DNA from: Candidatus Avimicrobium faecavium
GTDB lineage: Bacteria; Bacillota; Clostridia; Oscillospirales; Ruminococcaceae
DNA length: 25,723 nt
NCBI GenBank assembly: GCA_904419105.1
Contig: CAJFQR010000009.1
Location: 1-25,723 of the forward strand
Direction: 5' to 3'
Made by a program: the position numbers and the translations under genes
Shown: positions 1 through 8,560 of the stretch, piece after piece
Layout: each line of letters starts with the position of its first letter
Numbering within the stretch: the stretch's first letter is position 1
The notes under the pieces: generated by a model
Told to the model about the DNA's origin: nothing
What the model saw: only the letters and a program-made list of their open reading frames with translations
Databases searched by the model: none

Positions 1-1583
1 TCCACCACATGGGAGAAGCCGGCGATGCCGGTGGCGAAGGTGCGGCGCACATCGGTATCCAGCAGCGCCATCTCGGCGGCCTCGTAGTAGTACTTGTCAT
101 GCATATACTGGATGACATTGAGGGTATTGACATACAGCTCCGCCAGCCAGTCCATCATCTGGTCATACTTGTGCATGACCTCATCGTAGTCCAGATACTC
201 GCTGGTGATGGGCCGCAGCTCCGGGCCCACCTGCTGGCGGGTCTTGACATCGACGCCGCCGTTGATGGCGTAGAGCAGGCACTTGGCCAGGTTGGCTCTG
301 GCGCCGAAGAACTGCATCTCCTTGCCGGTCTGGGTGGCGGAAACACAGCAGCAGATGGAGTAGTCATCACCCCAGACAGGCTTCATCACATCGTCGTTTT
401 CATACTGGACCGAGCTGGTGCGGATGGAGATCTTGGCGGCGTACTCCTTGAACGGGGCCGGCAGCGCCGACGAGTAGAGCACCGTCAGGTTCGGCTCCGG
501 AGAGGGGCCCATATTCTCCAGTGTGTGCAGGAAGCGGAAGTCGTTCTTGGTGACCATCGAGCGACCGTCCACGCCGATGCCCGCCACCTCCAGCGTGGCC
601 CACACCGGGTCGCCGGAGAAGAGCTCGTTGTAGGAGGGGATCCGGGCGAATTTGACCATGCGGAACTTCATCACCAGATGGTCGATGAGCTCCTGAGCCT
701 CCTCCTCGGTAAGGGTGCCGTTCTCCAGATCCCGCTGGATGTAGATGTCCAGGAAGGTGGAGATGCGCCCGACACTCATCGCGGCGCCGTTCTGGGTCTT
801 GATGGCGGCCAGGTAGCCGAAGTAGAGCCACTGCACCGCCTCTCTGGCGTTTCTGGCCGGCTGGGAGATGTCAAAGCCATAGGCAGCGGCCATCGCCTTC
901 ATCTGGCCCAGAGCCCGAATCTGCTCGGTGATCTCCTCCCGCAGGCGGATCACATCATCGGTCATCGTCTTGTCGCCGCAGTTTTCAAAGTCGTGCTTCT
1001 TCTGCTCGATCAGATAGTCGATGCCGTAGAGGGCCACCCGGCGATAGTCGCCGACGATGCGCCCGCGGCCGTAGGTGTCCGGCAGTCCGGTGATGATCTT
1101 GTTGTGCCGGGCCTTGCGCATCTCCGGGGTATAGGCGTCAAAGACGCCCTGGTTGTGGGTCTTGTGGTATTCGGTAAAGATCTTGTGCAGCTCCGGGGCC
1201 GGGGTGTAGCCATAGGTGGTACAGGCCTCCTCCGCCATCTTGATGCCGCCGAAGGGCATAAAGGCGCGCTTGAGGGGCTTATCGGTCTGCAGGCCGACCA
1301 CCTTCTCCAGGTCCTTGTACTGCTCCGAGATATAGCCGGGGCCGTGGGAGGTCAGCGTCGAGACGATGTCGGTGTCCATATCCAGCACGCCGCCTCTGGC
1401 CCGCTCCTCCTTCTGGAGCTTCGAGAGCTCCCCCCAGAGAAGGTCGGTGGCCCTGGTAGGACCCGCCAGGAAGGACTCGTCCCCATCGTAGGGGGTGTAG
1501 TTCTTCTGGATGAAATCCCGGACATTGATCTCCTCTCTCCAGAGGCGTCCCTCAAATCCGTTCCACTGCTCGTAGTTTGTCAT
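1..1583 (-). CDS. pflB: Pyruvate formate-lyase (formate C-acetyltransferase), 3' end cut by window
   Basis: This glycyl-radical enzyme cleaves pyruvate with CoA to acetyl-CoA and formate in the cytoplasm during anaerobic fermentation. Translation of the minus strand from the ATG at 1583 gives MTNYEQWNGFEGRLW and then typical PFL sequence, including GRGRIVGDYRR and GDDYSICCCVSAT. Residues C412 and C413 align with the catalytic cysteine pair of the family (C418/C419 in E. coli); here three cysteines stand in a row (411-413). About 527 codons are inside the window. The C-terminal glycyl-radical motif, and any activase gene (pflA) that often follows, lie beyond the left edge, so neither can be confirmed. 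The start has a clear AGGAGG ribosome binding site, and a good promoter lies about 130 bp upstream. The family assignment is secure from the sequence; physiological direction is inferred. Confidence 0.96.
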   Translation of the reverse strand, partial: MTNYEQWNGFEGRLWREEINVRDFIQKNYTPYDGDESFLAGPTRATDLLWGELSKLQKEERARGGVLDMDTDIVSTLTSHGPGYISEQYKDLEKVVGLQTDKPLKRAFMPFGGIKMAEEACTTYGYTPAPELHKIFTEYHKTHNQGVFDAYTPEMRKARHNKIITGLPDTYGRGRIVGDYRRVALYGIDYLIEQKKHDFENCGDKTMTDDVIRLREEITEQIRALGQMKAMAAAYGFDISQPARNAREAVQWLYFGYLAAIKTQNGAAMSVGRISTFLDIYIQRDLENGTLTEEEAQELIDHLVMKFRMVKFARIPSYNELFSGDPVWATLEVAGIGVDGRSMVTKNDFRFLHTLENMGPSPEPNLTVLYSSALPAPFKEYAAKISIRTSSVQYENDDVMKPVWGDDYSICCCVSATQTGKEMQFFGARANLAKCLLYAINGGVDVKTRQQVGPELRPITSEYLDYDEVMHKYDQMMDWLAELYVNTLNVIQYMHDKYYYEAAEMALLDTDVRRTFATGIAGFSHVV

Positions 1584-1718
1584 CGAATTTCCTCCTGCGT
1601 TCTCTATCATAAAAACAGGTCTGGCGGCAGGGCGCCCCACCGCCGCATCGTATGAAAAGTATCCCAAAAGCAGGCCCCGCCTGCCGGACAGCTGCCGGAT
1701 TCGACCGGCTTATCCTCA

Positions 1719-1747
1719 GTATAGCTGATTTCGGGCGTGTTTTGCAA
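1719..1747 (-). promoter_or_regulatory. Promoter of pflB
   Basis: On the minus strand, TTGCAA (1747-1742) and TATACT (1724-1719) are separated by 17 bp, a good match to the vegetative sigma-A consensus. The expected transcript start is near 1712, giving a leader of about 130 nt before the pflB start codon. Confidence 0.7.
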
Positions 1748-1819
1748 TCCGCAATCTATACAAACTCAGTACACTTTGCTCGGCTTTTTATGGGTAAATA
1801 GCAGGCATTCGGCCATTCA

Positions 1820-1837
1820 TCTACAACATATTGTAGA
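1820..1837. repeat. Perfect inverted repeat, possible operator
   Basis: The arms TCTACAA and TTGTAGA are perfectly complementary over 7 bp and separated by CATA. The site lies in the A/T-rich middle of the region, about 73 bp upstream of the pflB -35 box and 155 bp before the plus-strand gene. It has no T-tract, so it is more like a regulator site than a terminator. Which gene it would serve is unknown. Confidence 0.5.
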
Positions 1838-1992
1838 GAATAGCTAAAACTCACAATATTTTTGGCCTATATGGCAAGCCTGCCGGCACAGGAAAAGCCA
1901 AAGACGAAATAGGGGCTACCTCATCCCGCGCAGGTGTGATAAGATAGAGAAAAGAGCCGGTCCGCCCGGCCAACAAAAAGGAGAGAGAGCCC

Positions 1993-3225
1993 ATGGAAAA
2001 CCGTATCGCCGCCGCCATCCGGAAAAAGATGGCCGAGACCGACACCCCCTTCTACCTCTACGACCAGGTCACCATCCGGGACCGGGCCCGGCAGCTCCGG
2101 CGGGACTTCGCCGACTGTGAATTCCTCTATTCGATCAAGACCAACCCCTTCCTGCCGGTGGTACAGACGCTGGTGGGTGAAGGGTTTGGCATCGATGCCG
2201 CCTCACTGCGGGAGGTGGAGATCGGCGCCGCCCTCGGAGTGGAGAAGGAGCAAATCCTCTACTCCGCCCCGGGCAAGACCGATGCGGACATTGCCGCCGC
2301 CATGGACCGGTCCATCCTGGTGGCGGACAGCCTCGGGGAACTGGAGCGCATCGAGGCCCTGGCCGCCGAGCGGGGTGAACGGCTGGAGGTCGGCGTCCGG
2401 GTGAACCCGAACTTCACGATGGACGACCCCGACCATGGTGTCGGCGGCAAGTTCGGCATCGATGAGGAGCAACTCTTTGCCTATGATTTTGGCCGGCTGC
2501 CCCATCTGACCCTGATCGGCCTGCATGTCCACGCCCGGAGTCAGGAGCTCTCGGCATCGGTGCTGCGCCGCTACTACGAAAACCTCTTCGCCCTGGCCGA
2601 GCGCTGTCAGGAGCGGCTGCCACTTGATCTGCGCTTTCTCAACATGGGCGGCGGCCTGGGAATTCCCTACTCCACCGCCAATGACCACGAACTGGACACC
2701 GCCGCCCTGGGCCTGGAGACGGCGGCGATGCTCGCCGGACTGCGGGAACGGCTGGGCAAAGTGCGCATCATTATCGAGACCGGCCGCTATGTAGCCGGCC
2801 CAGCGGGCTGCTACTGCACCCGAATCGTCGACATCAAGGAGTCCTACGGCAAAAAGTATCTGATCGCCCGCAGCACCCTCAACGGCTTCCTGCGGCCGTC
2901 GCTGGCCCGGCTGGTGGCGGCCTACGCCCCGGCCGGCACCGTCCCGAAGGGCAATGAGCCGCTCTTCACCAAGTATGACGCCTTTGACTTTCTGCTCCTC
3001 ACCGACGAAACCGAGACCGAGACAGTGGAGCTCTGCGGCAACCTGTGCACCGGCACCGACATCATGGCCTCGGCGCTGACACTGCCCAGAGCCAAGGTCG
3101 GGGATATCCTGGTGGTGACCAAGGCGGGCAGCTATGCCTATGTGCTCACCCCGGTGCAGTTCTCCTCCCAGCCGGTACCGGAGCAGTTCCTCCTCACCGC
3201 CGACGGCCGGTTTCTCGACCGGTAA
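1993..3225 (+). CDS. PLP-dependent decarboxylase, fold type III (LysA-like)
   Basis: The 410-residue protein belongs to the alanine-racemase-fold decarboxylases that include diaminopimelate decarboxylase (LysA). Visible motifs are the PLP lysine in YSIKTNP (K49), HVHARSQ (178-184), the phosphate-binding GGGLGI (219-224), ETGRY (262-266) and a C-terminal CGNLCTGTDIMA with the catalytic-type Cys352 and Asp356. Typical LysA has HxGSQ, EPGR and a CESGD motif. The variants here, especially LCTGTD, recall BtrK-like decarboxylases that act on carrier-bound amino acids, as far as I remember that family. The exact substrate is therefore left open: DAP decarboxylase, another amino acid decarboxylase and a biosynthetic decarboxylase are all possible. 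No lysine pathway gene is adjacent. The ATG at 1993 has AAGGAG about 10 bp upstream. A strong terminator follows, so the gene appears to be a single transcription unit. Confidence 0.85.
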   Translation: MENRIAAAIRKKMAETDTPFYLYDQVTIRDRARQLRRDFADCEFLYSIKTNPFLPVVQTLVGEGFGIDAASLREVEIGAALGVEKEQILYSAPGKTDADIAAAMDRSILVADSLGELERIEALAAERGERLEVGVRVNPNFTMDDPDHGVGGKFGIDEEQLFAYDFGRLPHLTLIGLHVHARSQELSASVLRRYYENLFALAERCQERLPLDLRFLNMGGGLGIPYSTANDHELDTAALGLETAAMLAGLRERLGKVRIIIETGRYVAGPAGCYCTRIVDIKESYGKKYLIARSTLNGFLRPSLARLVAAYAPAGTVPKGNEPLFTKYDAFDFLLLTDETETETVELCGNLCTGTDIMASALTLPRAKVGDILVVTKAGSYAYVLTPVQFSSQPVPEQFLLTADGRFLDR

Positions 3226-3253
3226 AGCCGGATCCGGACCCGTATAAAAACAG

Positions 3254-3290
3254 AACAGGCAGGAGCCCGGCCGGGCTCCTGCCTGTTTTT
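3254..3290 (+). terminator. Intrinsic terminator after the LysA-like gene, possibly bidirectional
   Basis: A perfect 17-bp inverted repeat (3254-3270 with 3271-3287) is followed by TTTTT on the plus strand. On the minus strand the stem is followed after two bases by another GTTTTT run, so it may also end the convergent foldase transcript, which stops at 3308. Confidence 0.9.
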
Positions 3291-3307
3291 CTGCTGCGGG
3301 GAAGGGA

Positions 3308-4462
3308 TCAGTTGGAACGGCTGTCGATCAGCTCGGGGCTGAACTCCTCGACGGTGGCCTCATTGACGGTGACCTCCGGGAGCTCCTCCACCCACTGAGC
3401 GATCATATCGTTGTACTCGTCGCCCTTCATCTCCTGGAGCAGGCTGGCCTTGCGGCTTTCCAGCTCGCTGCCGTCCGGATCCAGCTCCAGCTTGTAGACC
3501 ACATAGTAGCCGGAGTCGGTCTCGACGATGCGGCTCTCACCCACCGCCATCTCATGGGAAGCGGTGCGGTAGGCCTCAGGCACCGAGGTGTCGTTGACAT
3601 TGACCAGGTTGTCGTACTGGGACGGGTCGGTCTCGGTGTCAGCGGCGGAGTCGCTGCCGGTATCGTCCGCGGCATCATCGGCGGCGCTGCTGCTGGAGTT
3701 GTCGGCAGTCTCATCGGTGCTGCCGCTCTCCGCCGCCTGTTCGGCCTCGATCTCCTGCAGGATGGTGACGATGTCCTCGCCGTTCTGGATGCGGGACAGG
3801 GCGGCGTCCGCCTGCTCCCGGCCGCTCTCGGGGAGGGTCTCCCCCTCAGCCAGGGCTGCCTCAGCCTCGGCGCGCTCCTCGTCGGTCATGCTGTCCACAT
3901 CGTTTTTGGCGTAGTAGACGGCCTGGGTGCGGTCGTAGTTCTCGGTGAAGTAGGTGCTGTACTCCTCATCGGTCGGGGCCAGCTCACCGCCCTCGCCGTA
4001 GTAGTGCTGAAACAGGTCGCTGGCCTTGGCCGAATACTCCTGCATCTTCTGGTAAGAATCCCGGTTGATGCCCAGCAGGGTGTAGCTCTCCCCATAGAGG
4101 TTCCAGACGGTGTCCACCAGCGTCTGGATGTTGGTGTTCTCCGCCTCGGTCAGGGTCAGGCCCTCCTCGTCGAACTTGAGGTTCACAGCCAGATACTGCT
4201 TGGTCAGGTTCAGTGCCGTATCCCGGATCCACTGGTCGGCGCTGCGGCCGTCGATCTCGCCGCCCAGCACATTGGACGAGTCCTCGACATACCGGGTGGC
4301 AGCCTGATAGGCGGTGTACATATTCTGCACATAGATACCGGTGGGCACCTCGGCGTTGTCCTCTCCATACCGCAGGATCCAGCTGGTAGTGCCCAGAGTG
4401 CAGCCGCTCAGCCCTACGGTCATCGCCGCGGCCAGCAGCCCGGCGGTCAACTTTTTGATCAT
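3308..4462 (-). CDS. PpiC/PrsA-like peptidyl-prolyl isomerase lipoprotein with acidic insert
   Basis: The start at 4462 (MIKKLTAGLLAAAMTVGLSGC) gives a lipoprotein signal with lipobox LSGC and lipidated Cys21; a longer in-frame start at 4528 would add a basic, unlikely N-terminus. The mature 364-residue part begins with a SurA/PrsA-type helical region (about 40-175). It continues with a parvulin-like segment (TQAVYYAKND near 179, an A/E-rich helix and QNGEDIVTIL near 226). Residues about 240-282 are a Ser/Asp/Ala/Glu low-complexity insert. The end of the parvulin fold then resumes (MAVGESRIVETDSGYYVVYKLE, about 305-326). The likely role is folding of secreted proteins at the outer face of the membrane. 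The gene follows mfd and has its own candidate promoter. The foldase assignment is by pattern and position; isomerase activity is uncertain because the domain is divergent. Confidence 0.75.
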   Translation of the reverse strand: MIKKLTAGLLAAAMTVGLSGCTLGTTSWILRYGEDNAEVPTGIYVQNMYTAYQAATRYVEDSSNVLGGEIDGRSADQWIRDTALNLTKQYLAVNLKFDEEGLTLTEAENTNIQTLVDTVWNLYGESYTLLGINRDSYQKMQEYSAKASDLFQHYYGEGGELAPTDEEYSTYFTENYDRTQAVYYAKNDVDSMTDEERAEAEAALAEGETLPESGREQADAALSRIQNGEDIVTILQEIEAEQAAESGSTDETADNSSSSAADDAADDTGSDSAADTETDPSQYDNLVNVNDTSVPEAYRTASHEMAVGESRIVETDSGYYVVYKLELDPDGSELESRKASLLQEMKGDEYNDMIAQWVEELPEVTVNEATVEEFSPELIDSRSN

Positions 4463-4546
4463 CGTGTCGTTCTTCCTTCCGCCCCGGCGGCGCCGGGATA
4501 TTTTGCCGGAGGTCCGGCTGCCCGCCATGCGCGGGCTCTTCTGCTT

Positions 4547-4576
4547 ATTTTAGCACAGGGACAGGGGCTCTGTCCA
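4547..4576 (-). promoter_or_regulatory. Candidate promoter of the PpiC/PrsA-like gene
   Basis: On the minus strand, TGGACA (4576-4571) and TAAAAT (4552-4547) are separated by 18 bp, within the 161-bp gap after mfd. It would allow the foldase gene to be expressed apart from the upstream operon. Confidence 0.55.
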
Positions 4577-4623
4577 CCGCTTGATGGTACAAAAGCGTGA
4601 ATATTCTTTGAACGGCCGCCCCG

Positions 4624-7600
4624 CTATCCCGCCGCTCCGACCGGAGCCGGTGGAGTGTAGGTCTCCATCGCGGCCAGAGCCTCCTCGATGACCTCCAGCG
4701 GCTGCTGACCGGCCTTCGGGCGCACCTGGAAGTAGGGCTTCTGCCCGGCGTTCACCGAGACCCGGCCCTTGAGGGCCGCCGCCAGCGTCGAGGCCAGCCC
4801 GAGGTCGAAGGTCTCCGGGAAGAAGAACACCCCGTTCTCCCGCTGGGAGATCTCCTTGATGCCCAGGGCCGCTGCCCGCCCCCGGACCAGGGCCACATCA
4901 ATGAGGCCCTGCACCGCCCGGGGCGGATCGCCAAAGCGGTCGATGAGCTCGTCGGTGACATCGAAGGCGTCCTCCTTCGACTGAATGGCGGCGATCTTTT
5001 TGTAGATGTCGATGCGCTGGGACAGATTGCGGATGTAGCTCTCGGGGATATGGGCCCCCACGTTGATGTCCACCTGACATTCGGCGCTGGTGCGCGCCGG
5101 GGGCTCCCCCTTCTGCTCGCTGATGGCCTCACTGAGCAGGCGCAGGTACATTTCATATCCCACGGCCTCCATATGGCCGTGCTGCTGGGCCCCGAGCACA
5201 TTGCCGGCGCCGCGGATCTCCAGATCCCGCATGGCGATGCGGAACCCCGAGCCGAAGCTGGTGAACTCCCGGATGGCCGAGAGCCGCTTTTCCGCCACCT
5301 CGGTGAGCTGCTTGCCCCGGGTGAAGGTGAAGTAGGCGTAGGCCCGCCGGGTGCTGCGCCCGACCCGCCCGCGGATCTGGTAGAGCTGGGAGAGGCCCAT
5401 GCGGTCGGCGTCCTCGATGATGAGGGTGTTGCAGTTTGGCACATCGACGCCGGTCTCGATGATGGTGGTGCACACCAGGATGTCCACCTCCTGGTCGATC
5501 AGCTGCTGCCACACCCGGGAGAGCTGCTCCTCGGTCATCTTGCCGTGGGCGATGGTGATGCGGGCCTCCGGGGCCATCTCCTGCACCTTATGGGCGCAGG
5601 CTTCAATGCTCTCCACCCGGTTGTGCAGGTAGAAGATCTGCCCGCCCCGGCGCAGCTCCCGGCGAATGGCCGCCGCCAGAATCTCCCGGTCGTACTCCAG
5701 CACGTAGGTCTGCACCGGATGCCGGTCCTGGGGAGCCTCCTCAATGACCGACATATCCCGGATGCCGCTCATCGCCATGTTGAGGGTGCGGGGGATCGGA
5801 GTGGCGGACAGGTTGAGCACATCCACCCCGCTGAACATCTCCTTGAAGCGCTCCTTGTGCGCCACACCGAAGCGCTGCTCCTCATCGACGATAGCCAGCC
5901 CCAGGTCCTTGAAGGCCACATCCTTCTGGATGATGCGGTGGGTGCCGATGACGATGTCCACCAGCCCCTTCTTCAGGTCCCGGAGAATTTCCTCCTGCTG
6001 CTTCGGCGTGCGGAAGCGGCTGAGCAGCTCGATCCGCACCGGATACCCCTCCATCCGCTGCAAAAAGGTCTGGTAGTGCTGCCAGGCCAGGATGGTGGTG
6101 GGCACCAGCACGGCGCACTGCTTGGAGTTCATCACGCATTTGAAGGCCGCCCGGATGGCCACCTCGGTCTTACCAAAGCCCACATCGCCGCACAGCAGCC
6201 GGTCCATCGGCACCGGACGCTCCATATCGTGTTTGATCTCGTCGATGCAGCGCAGCTGGTCGTCGGTCTCCTCGTAGGGGAACCGCGCCTCGAACTCCCG
6301 CTGCCAGTCATTGTCCGGGTCGAAGGCGTAGCCCTTGGCCTGCATCCGCTGGGCATAGAGGCGGATGAGCTCATCAGCCATATCCGCCACTGCCTTTTTC
6401 ACCCGGGCCTTGGTGCGGGACCACTCGGCGCTGTTGAGTCTGTTCAGGCGCACGGCGCCGTCCTCACTGCCGCCGATGTACCGGCTCACCAGGTCCAGCT
6501 GGGTCACCGGTACAAAGAGGGTGTCGGTGCCGGCGTAGCGGATCTTGATGTAGTCCTTGACCACGCCATGGATCTCCCGCTTGATGATGCCCTCGAAGAT
6601 GCCGATGCCGTGGGTGGCGTGCACCACATAGTCCCCGGGGGTCAGATCGGCCAGTGACCGGATCGGGTCGGACTTCTGCTTGGGCTTCCGCCGCTTTTTG
6701 AGGGCGGCGCCCACCCGGCCCTGGGTGATCACCGCCAGCTTGATGCCCGGGTACTCGAACCCGGCGGAAAGGCTCCCGGGGAGCACATACACCCGCCCGG
6801 GGGCGAAGGCGGAGAAGTCCTCGGCGTAGCCGGCGCGGTATCCCCGGTCGAGAAGATCACCCGCCAGCGCCCGGCCGGCCCGCTCGGTGCCGGCCAGCAC
6901 ACAGACGGTGTAGCCGTCCGCCGTGTAGGCCTCCAGGTCCTCAAGCAGATGGCTCAGCTCCCCGCCCCAGACCGCAAGCTGCACCGCATCCAGGTTGTAC
7001 AGCGCCTTGAGGGGGATCTCCCCGATGCTGCGGGGGAAGGTGTCCATCAGCAGGCTCGGCCGGGTTTGAACCTCCTCGGCCAGCCGGTCGTAGTCATAGA
7101 GGTACCGATCGCACCCTTCGAAGAGGATCCCCTCATCGAAGAGAACCTTCATATCCTCGGTCTGAAGCTTCACAGCGCTGCGCAGCTCCTCCCGGACGGT
7201 GCCCGGCTCACAGAGGAACAGCGGTGCATCCTCCGGCAGGTAGTCCAGCAGCGTGCAGCCTCTGGGGTAGAGCACCGGCAGGTATTTGTCCACCGCCGTC
7301 AGCGAGAGGCCGTCCCGGAGCTTGGCCGCATCGGCGAGAAGGTGTTCCTTCGCCGGAGCGGCAGCCTTGCCCCGGAGTTTCCCGGCGATGGTCTCGAGCT
7401 TTCCGGCAAACTCCTCCGGGTCCCCGGTGAGCACCTCCCTGGCCGGGGTCACCAGCACCCGGTCCACCCCGTCCACCCGGCGCTGGGTGTCGGTCTTGAA
7501 CAGGGAGATGGAATCGATCTCGTTCCCCCAGAACTCCACCCGGTAGGGATCCGGGGCGTTGGGCGGGAAGAAGTCGAGGATGCCGCCCCGCTGCGAGAAC

Positions 7601-8109
7601 TGGCAGACCCCGTCCACCTGATCCCGGCGTTCATAGCCGGCGGCCAGCAGCCGGACCACCAGCGTCTCCGGCGGCAGCTCCTCTCCGGTGTGCAGCGTAA
7701 AGCTGTGCCGGCGCACCGCCTCCGGCGGCAGCGTGCGCTGCAGCGCCGCCTCGGCGCCGGCCACCACCACCATCGGCTCACCCTCGGCCAGGCTCTCGAG
7801 CACCCGCAGCCGGGCGAACTCGTACTCCCGGCTGGCCCCTTCCACCTCCCGGAAGGCGAACTCCCTGGCCGGGAACACCACCGCCCGCTCCTCACCGAAG
7901 AAGCGGTTCATATCCTCCGCCATACGGGTGGCCGAGGGCTCGTCCGGGGTGATCACCAGCCTGGGTCCGTCGGCGAGGGCCCAGGCGGCGTGAACTTTGT
8001 GTATCTGGGAGAGGCCGGTGGCCAGCAGCGGCCCTTCCCCGCGGGCCAGCTTCTCCCGGATCTCGGCAAATTCCGGCAGCCGCTCAGCCGCCAGCGCAAA
8101 GCCCTTCAT
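4624..8109 (-). CDS. mfd: Transcription-repair coupling factor (Mfd)
   Basis: Mfd removes RNA polymerase stalled at DNA lesions and recruits UvrA to start nucleotide excision repair. The 1161-residue length is normal for the family. An N-terminal UvrB-like region (about 1-350) contains FSQRGGILDFFP (171-182). The RNA-polymerase-interacting domain begins near LTPGDYVVHATHGIGIFEG (489-507). The RecG-like translocase follows, with Walker A GDVGFGKTE (641-649), DEEQ (742-745), SATPIPRT (768-775) and QIRGRVGR (911-918). The C-terminal UvrA-binding domain occupies roughly 1000-1150. AAGGAG lies about 9 bp before the ATG. The gene starts 12 bp after the acetyltransferase gene, so pth, the GNAT gene and mfd look co-transcribed. 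Every hallmark motif is intact. Confidence 0.98.
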   Translation of the reverse strand: MKGFALAAERLPEFAEIREKLARGEGPLLATGLSQIHKVHAAWALADGPRLVITPDEPSATRMAEDMNRFFGEERAVVFPAREFAFREVEGASREYEFARLRVLESLAEGEPMVVVAGAEAALQRTLPPEAVRRHSFTLHTGEELPPETLVVRLLAAGYERRDQVDGVCQFSQRGGILDFFPPNAPDPYRVEFWGNEIDSISLFKTDTQRRVDGVDRVLVTPAREVLTGDPEEFAGKLETIAGKLRGKAAAPAKEHLLADAAKLRDGLSLTAVDKYLPVLYPRGCTLLDYLPEDAPLFLCEPGTVREELRSAVKLQTEDMKVLFDEGILFEGCDRYLYDYDRLAEEVQTRPSLLMDTFPRSIGEIPLKALYNLDAVQLAVWGGELSHLLEDLEAYTADGYTVCVLAGTERAGRALAGDLLDRGYRAGYAEDFSAFAPGRVYVLPGSLSAGFEYPGIKLAVITQGRVGAALKKRRKPKQKSDPIRSLADLTPGDYVVHATHGIGIFEGIIKREIHGVVKDYIKIRYAGTDTLFVPVTQLDLVSRYIGGSEDGAVRLNRLNSAEWSRTKARVKKAVADMADELIRLYAQRMQAKGYAFDPDNDWQREFEARFPYEETDDQLRCIDEIKHDMERPVPMDRLLCGDVGFGKTEVAIRAAFKCVMNSKQCAVLVPTTILAWQHYQTFLQRMEGYPVRIELLSRFRTPKQQEEILRDLKKGLVDIVIGTHRIIQKDVAFKDLGLAIVDEEQRFGVAHKERFKEMFSGVDVLNLSATPIPRTLNMAMSGIRDMSVIEEAPQDRHPVQTYVLEYDREILAAAIRRELRRGGQIFYLHNRVESIEACAHKVQEMAPEARITIAHGKMTEEQLSRVWQQLIDQEVDILVCTTIIETGVDVPNCNTLIIEDADRMGLSQLYQIRGRVGRSTRRAYAYFTFTRGKQLTEVAEKRLSAIREFTSFGSGFRIAMRDLEIRGAGNVLGAQQHGHMEAVGYEMYLRLLSEAISEQKGEPPARTSAECQVDINVGAHIPESYIRNLSQRIDIYKKIAAIQSKEDAFDVTDELIDRFGDPPRAVQGLIDVALVRGRAAALGIKEISQRENGVFFFPETFDLGLASTLAAALKGRVSVNAGQKPYFQVRPKAGQQPLEVIEEALAAMETYTPPAPVGAAG

Positions 8110-8121
8110 CCTCTCATCTCC

Positions 8122-8547
8122 TTACAGGCGTTTGGTCATCGTCATGTGGGGCTGTCCCTCGTCGTCGTGCAGGCTGCCGGGCACCTCGGCATAACCCAGG
8201 GCGGCATACATCTTCATTGCGTGCAGCTGGGCGCTGAGCTCGATCTCGGCGGCCCCCTCCCGGCGCAGGTAGTCCTCCATTTCAGTCACCAGCCGGCTGC
8301 CCAGCCGCTGGCCCCGGTAGTCCTTGCGCACCGCCACCCGGCCGAGGATGTACTTCCCCTCCCCGGCGGGATAGGCTCTGGCACAGGCGATGCCGGTGTC
8401 CCCATCGTAGAGACACAGGTGCACCGACACGGCGTCCAGCTCATCAAATTCGTTCTTGTAGCCCTGCTCCTCCATAAAGACGGCGGTGCGCACTGCGCGG
8501 GCGCCGGGGTTCTCCTCAAGGGAGCGGGTGAATCGGCTCTGATACAT
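8122..8547 (-). CDS. GNAT family N-acetyltransferase
   Basis: This 141-residue protein has the compact Gcn5-related acetyltransferase layout. An N-terminal segment VRTAVFMEEQGYKNEFDELD (19-38) resembles ElaA/YjcF-type members. The acetyl-CoA-binding motif A region reads LGRVAVRKDYRGQRLGSRLV (68-87), with the usual RGQxxG loop but Arg in place of the middle Gly. It is followed by AMKMYAALGYAEV near the C-terminus, typical of motif B. The substrate cannot be predicted. The gene sits 13 bp after pth and 12 bp before mfd, with its own GAGGAGG ribosome binding site, so it is a middle gene of an operon. Confidence 0.85.
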   Translation of the reverse strand: MYQSRFTRSLEENPGARAVRTAVFMEEQGYKNEFDELDAVSVHLCLYDGDTGIACARAYPAGEGKYILGRVAVRKDYRGQRLGSRLVTEMEDYLRREGAAEIELSAQLHAMKMYAALGYAEVPGSLHDDEGQPHMTMTKRL

Positions 8548-8560
8548 TTGGCTTTCCTCC

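Larger units (their letters stand above)
1584..1992. other. Divergent intergenic region between pflB and the LysA-like gene
   Basis: This 409-bp stretch holds the pflB promoter (1719-1747), a perfect inverted repeat (1820-1837) and, next to the plus-strand gene, the ribosome binding site AAGGAG around 1979. The middle part is clearly richer in A and T than the flanking genes. No convincing promoter with both boxes was seen for the plus-strand gene, although TAAGAT near 1939 could be a weak -10. A short minus-strand open frame overlaps the plus-strand gene start and shows no protein-like features. No other gene was seen. Confidence 0.7.

Noticed and set aside
9..1655. Plus-strand open frame of 548 codons
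   Set aside because: It is the antisense of pflB. The translation is His/Leu/Val-rich without family features, while the minus strand encodes an unmistakable PFL.
1820..1837. Rex-type redox operator at pflB
   Set aside because: Rex sites have outer TTG and CAA; this repeat has the reverse polarity and a different spacing.
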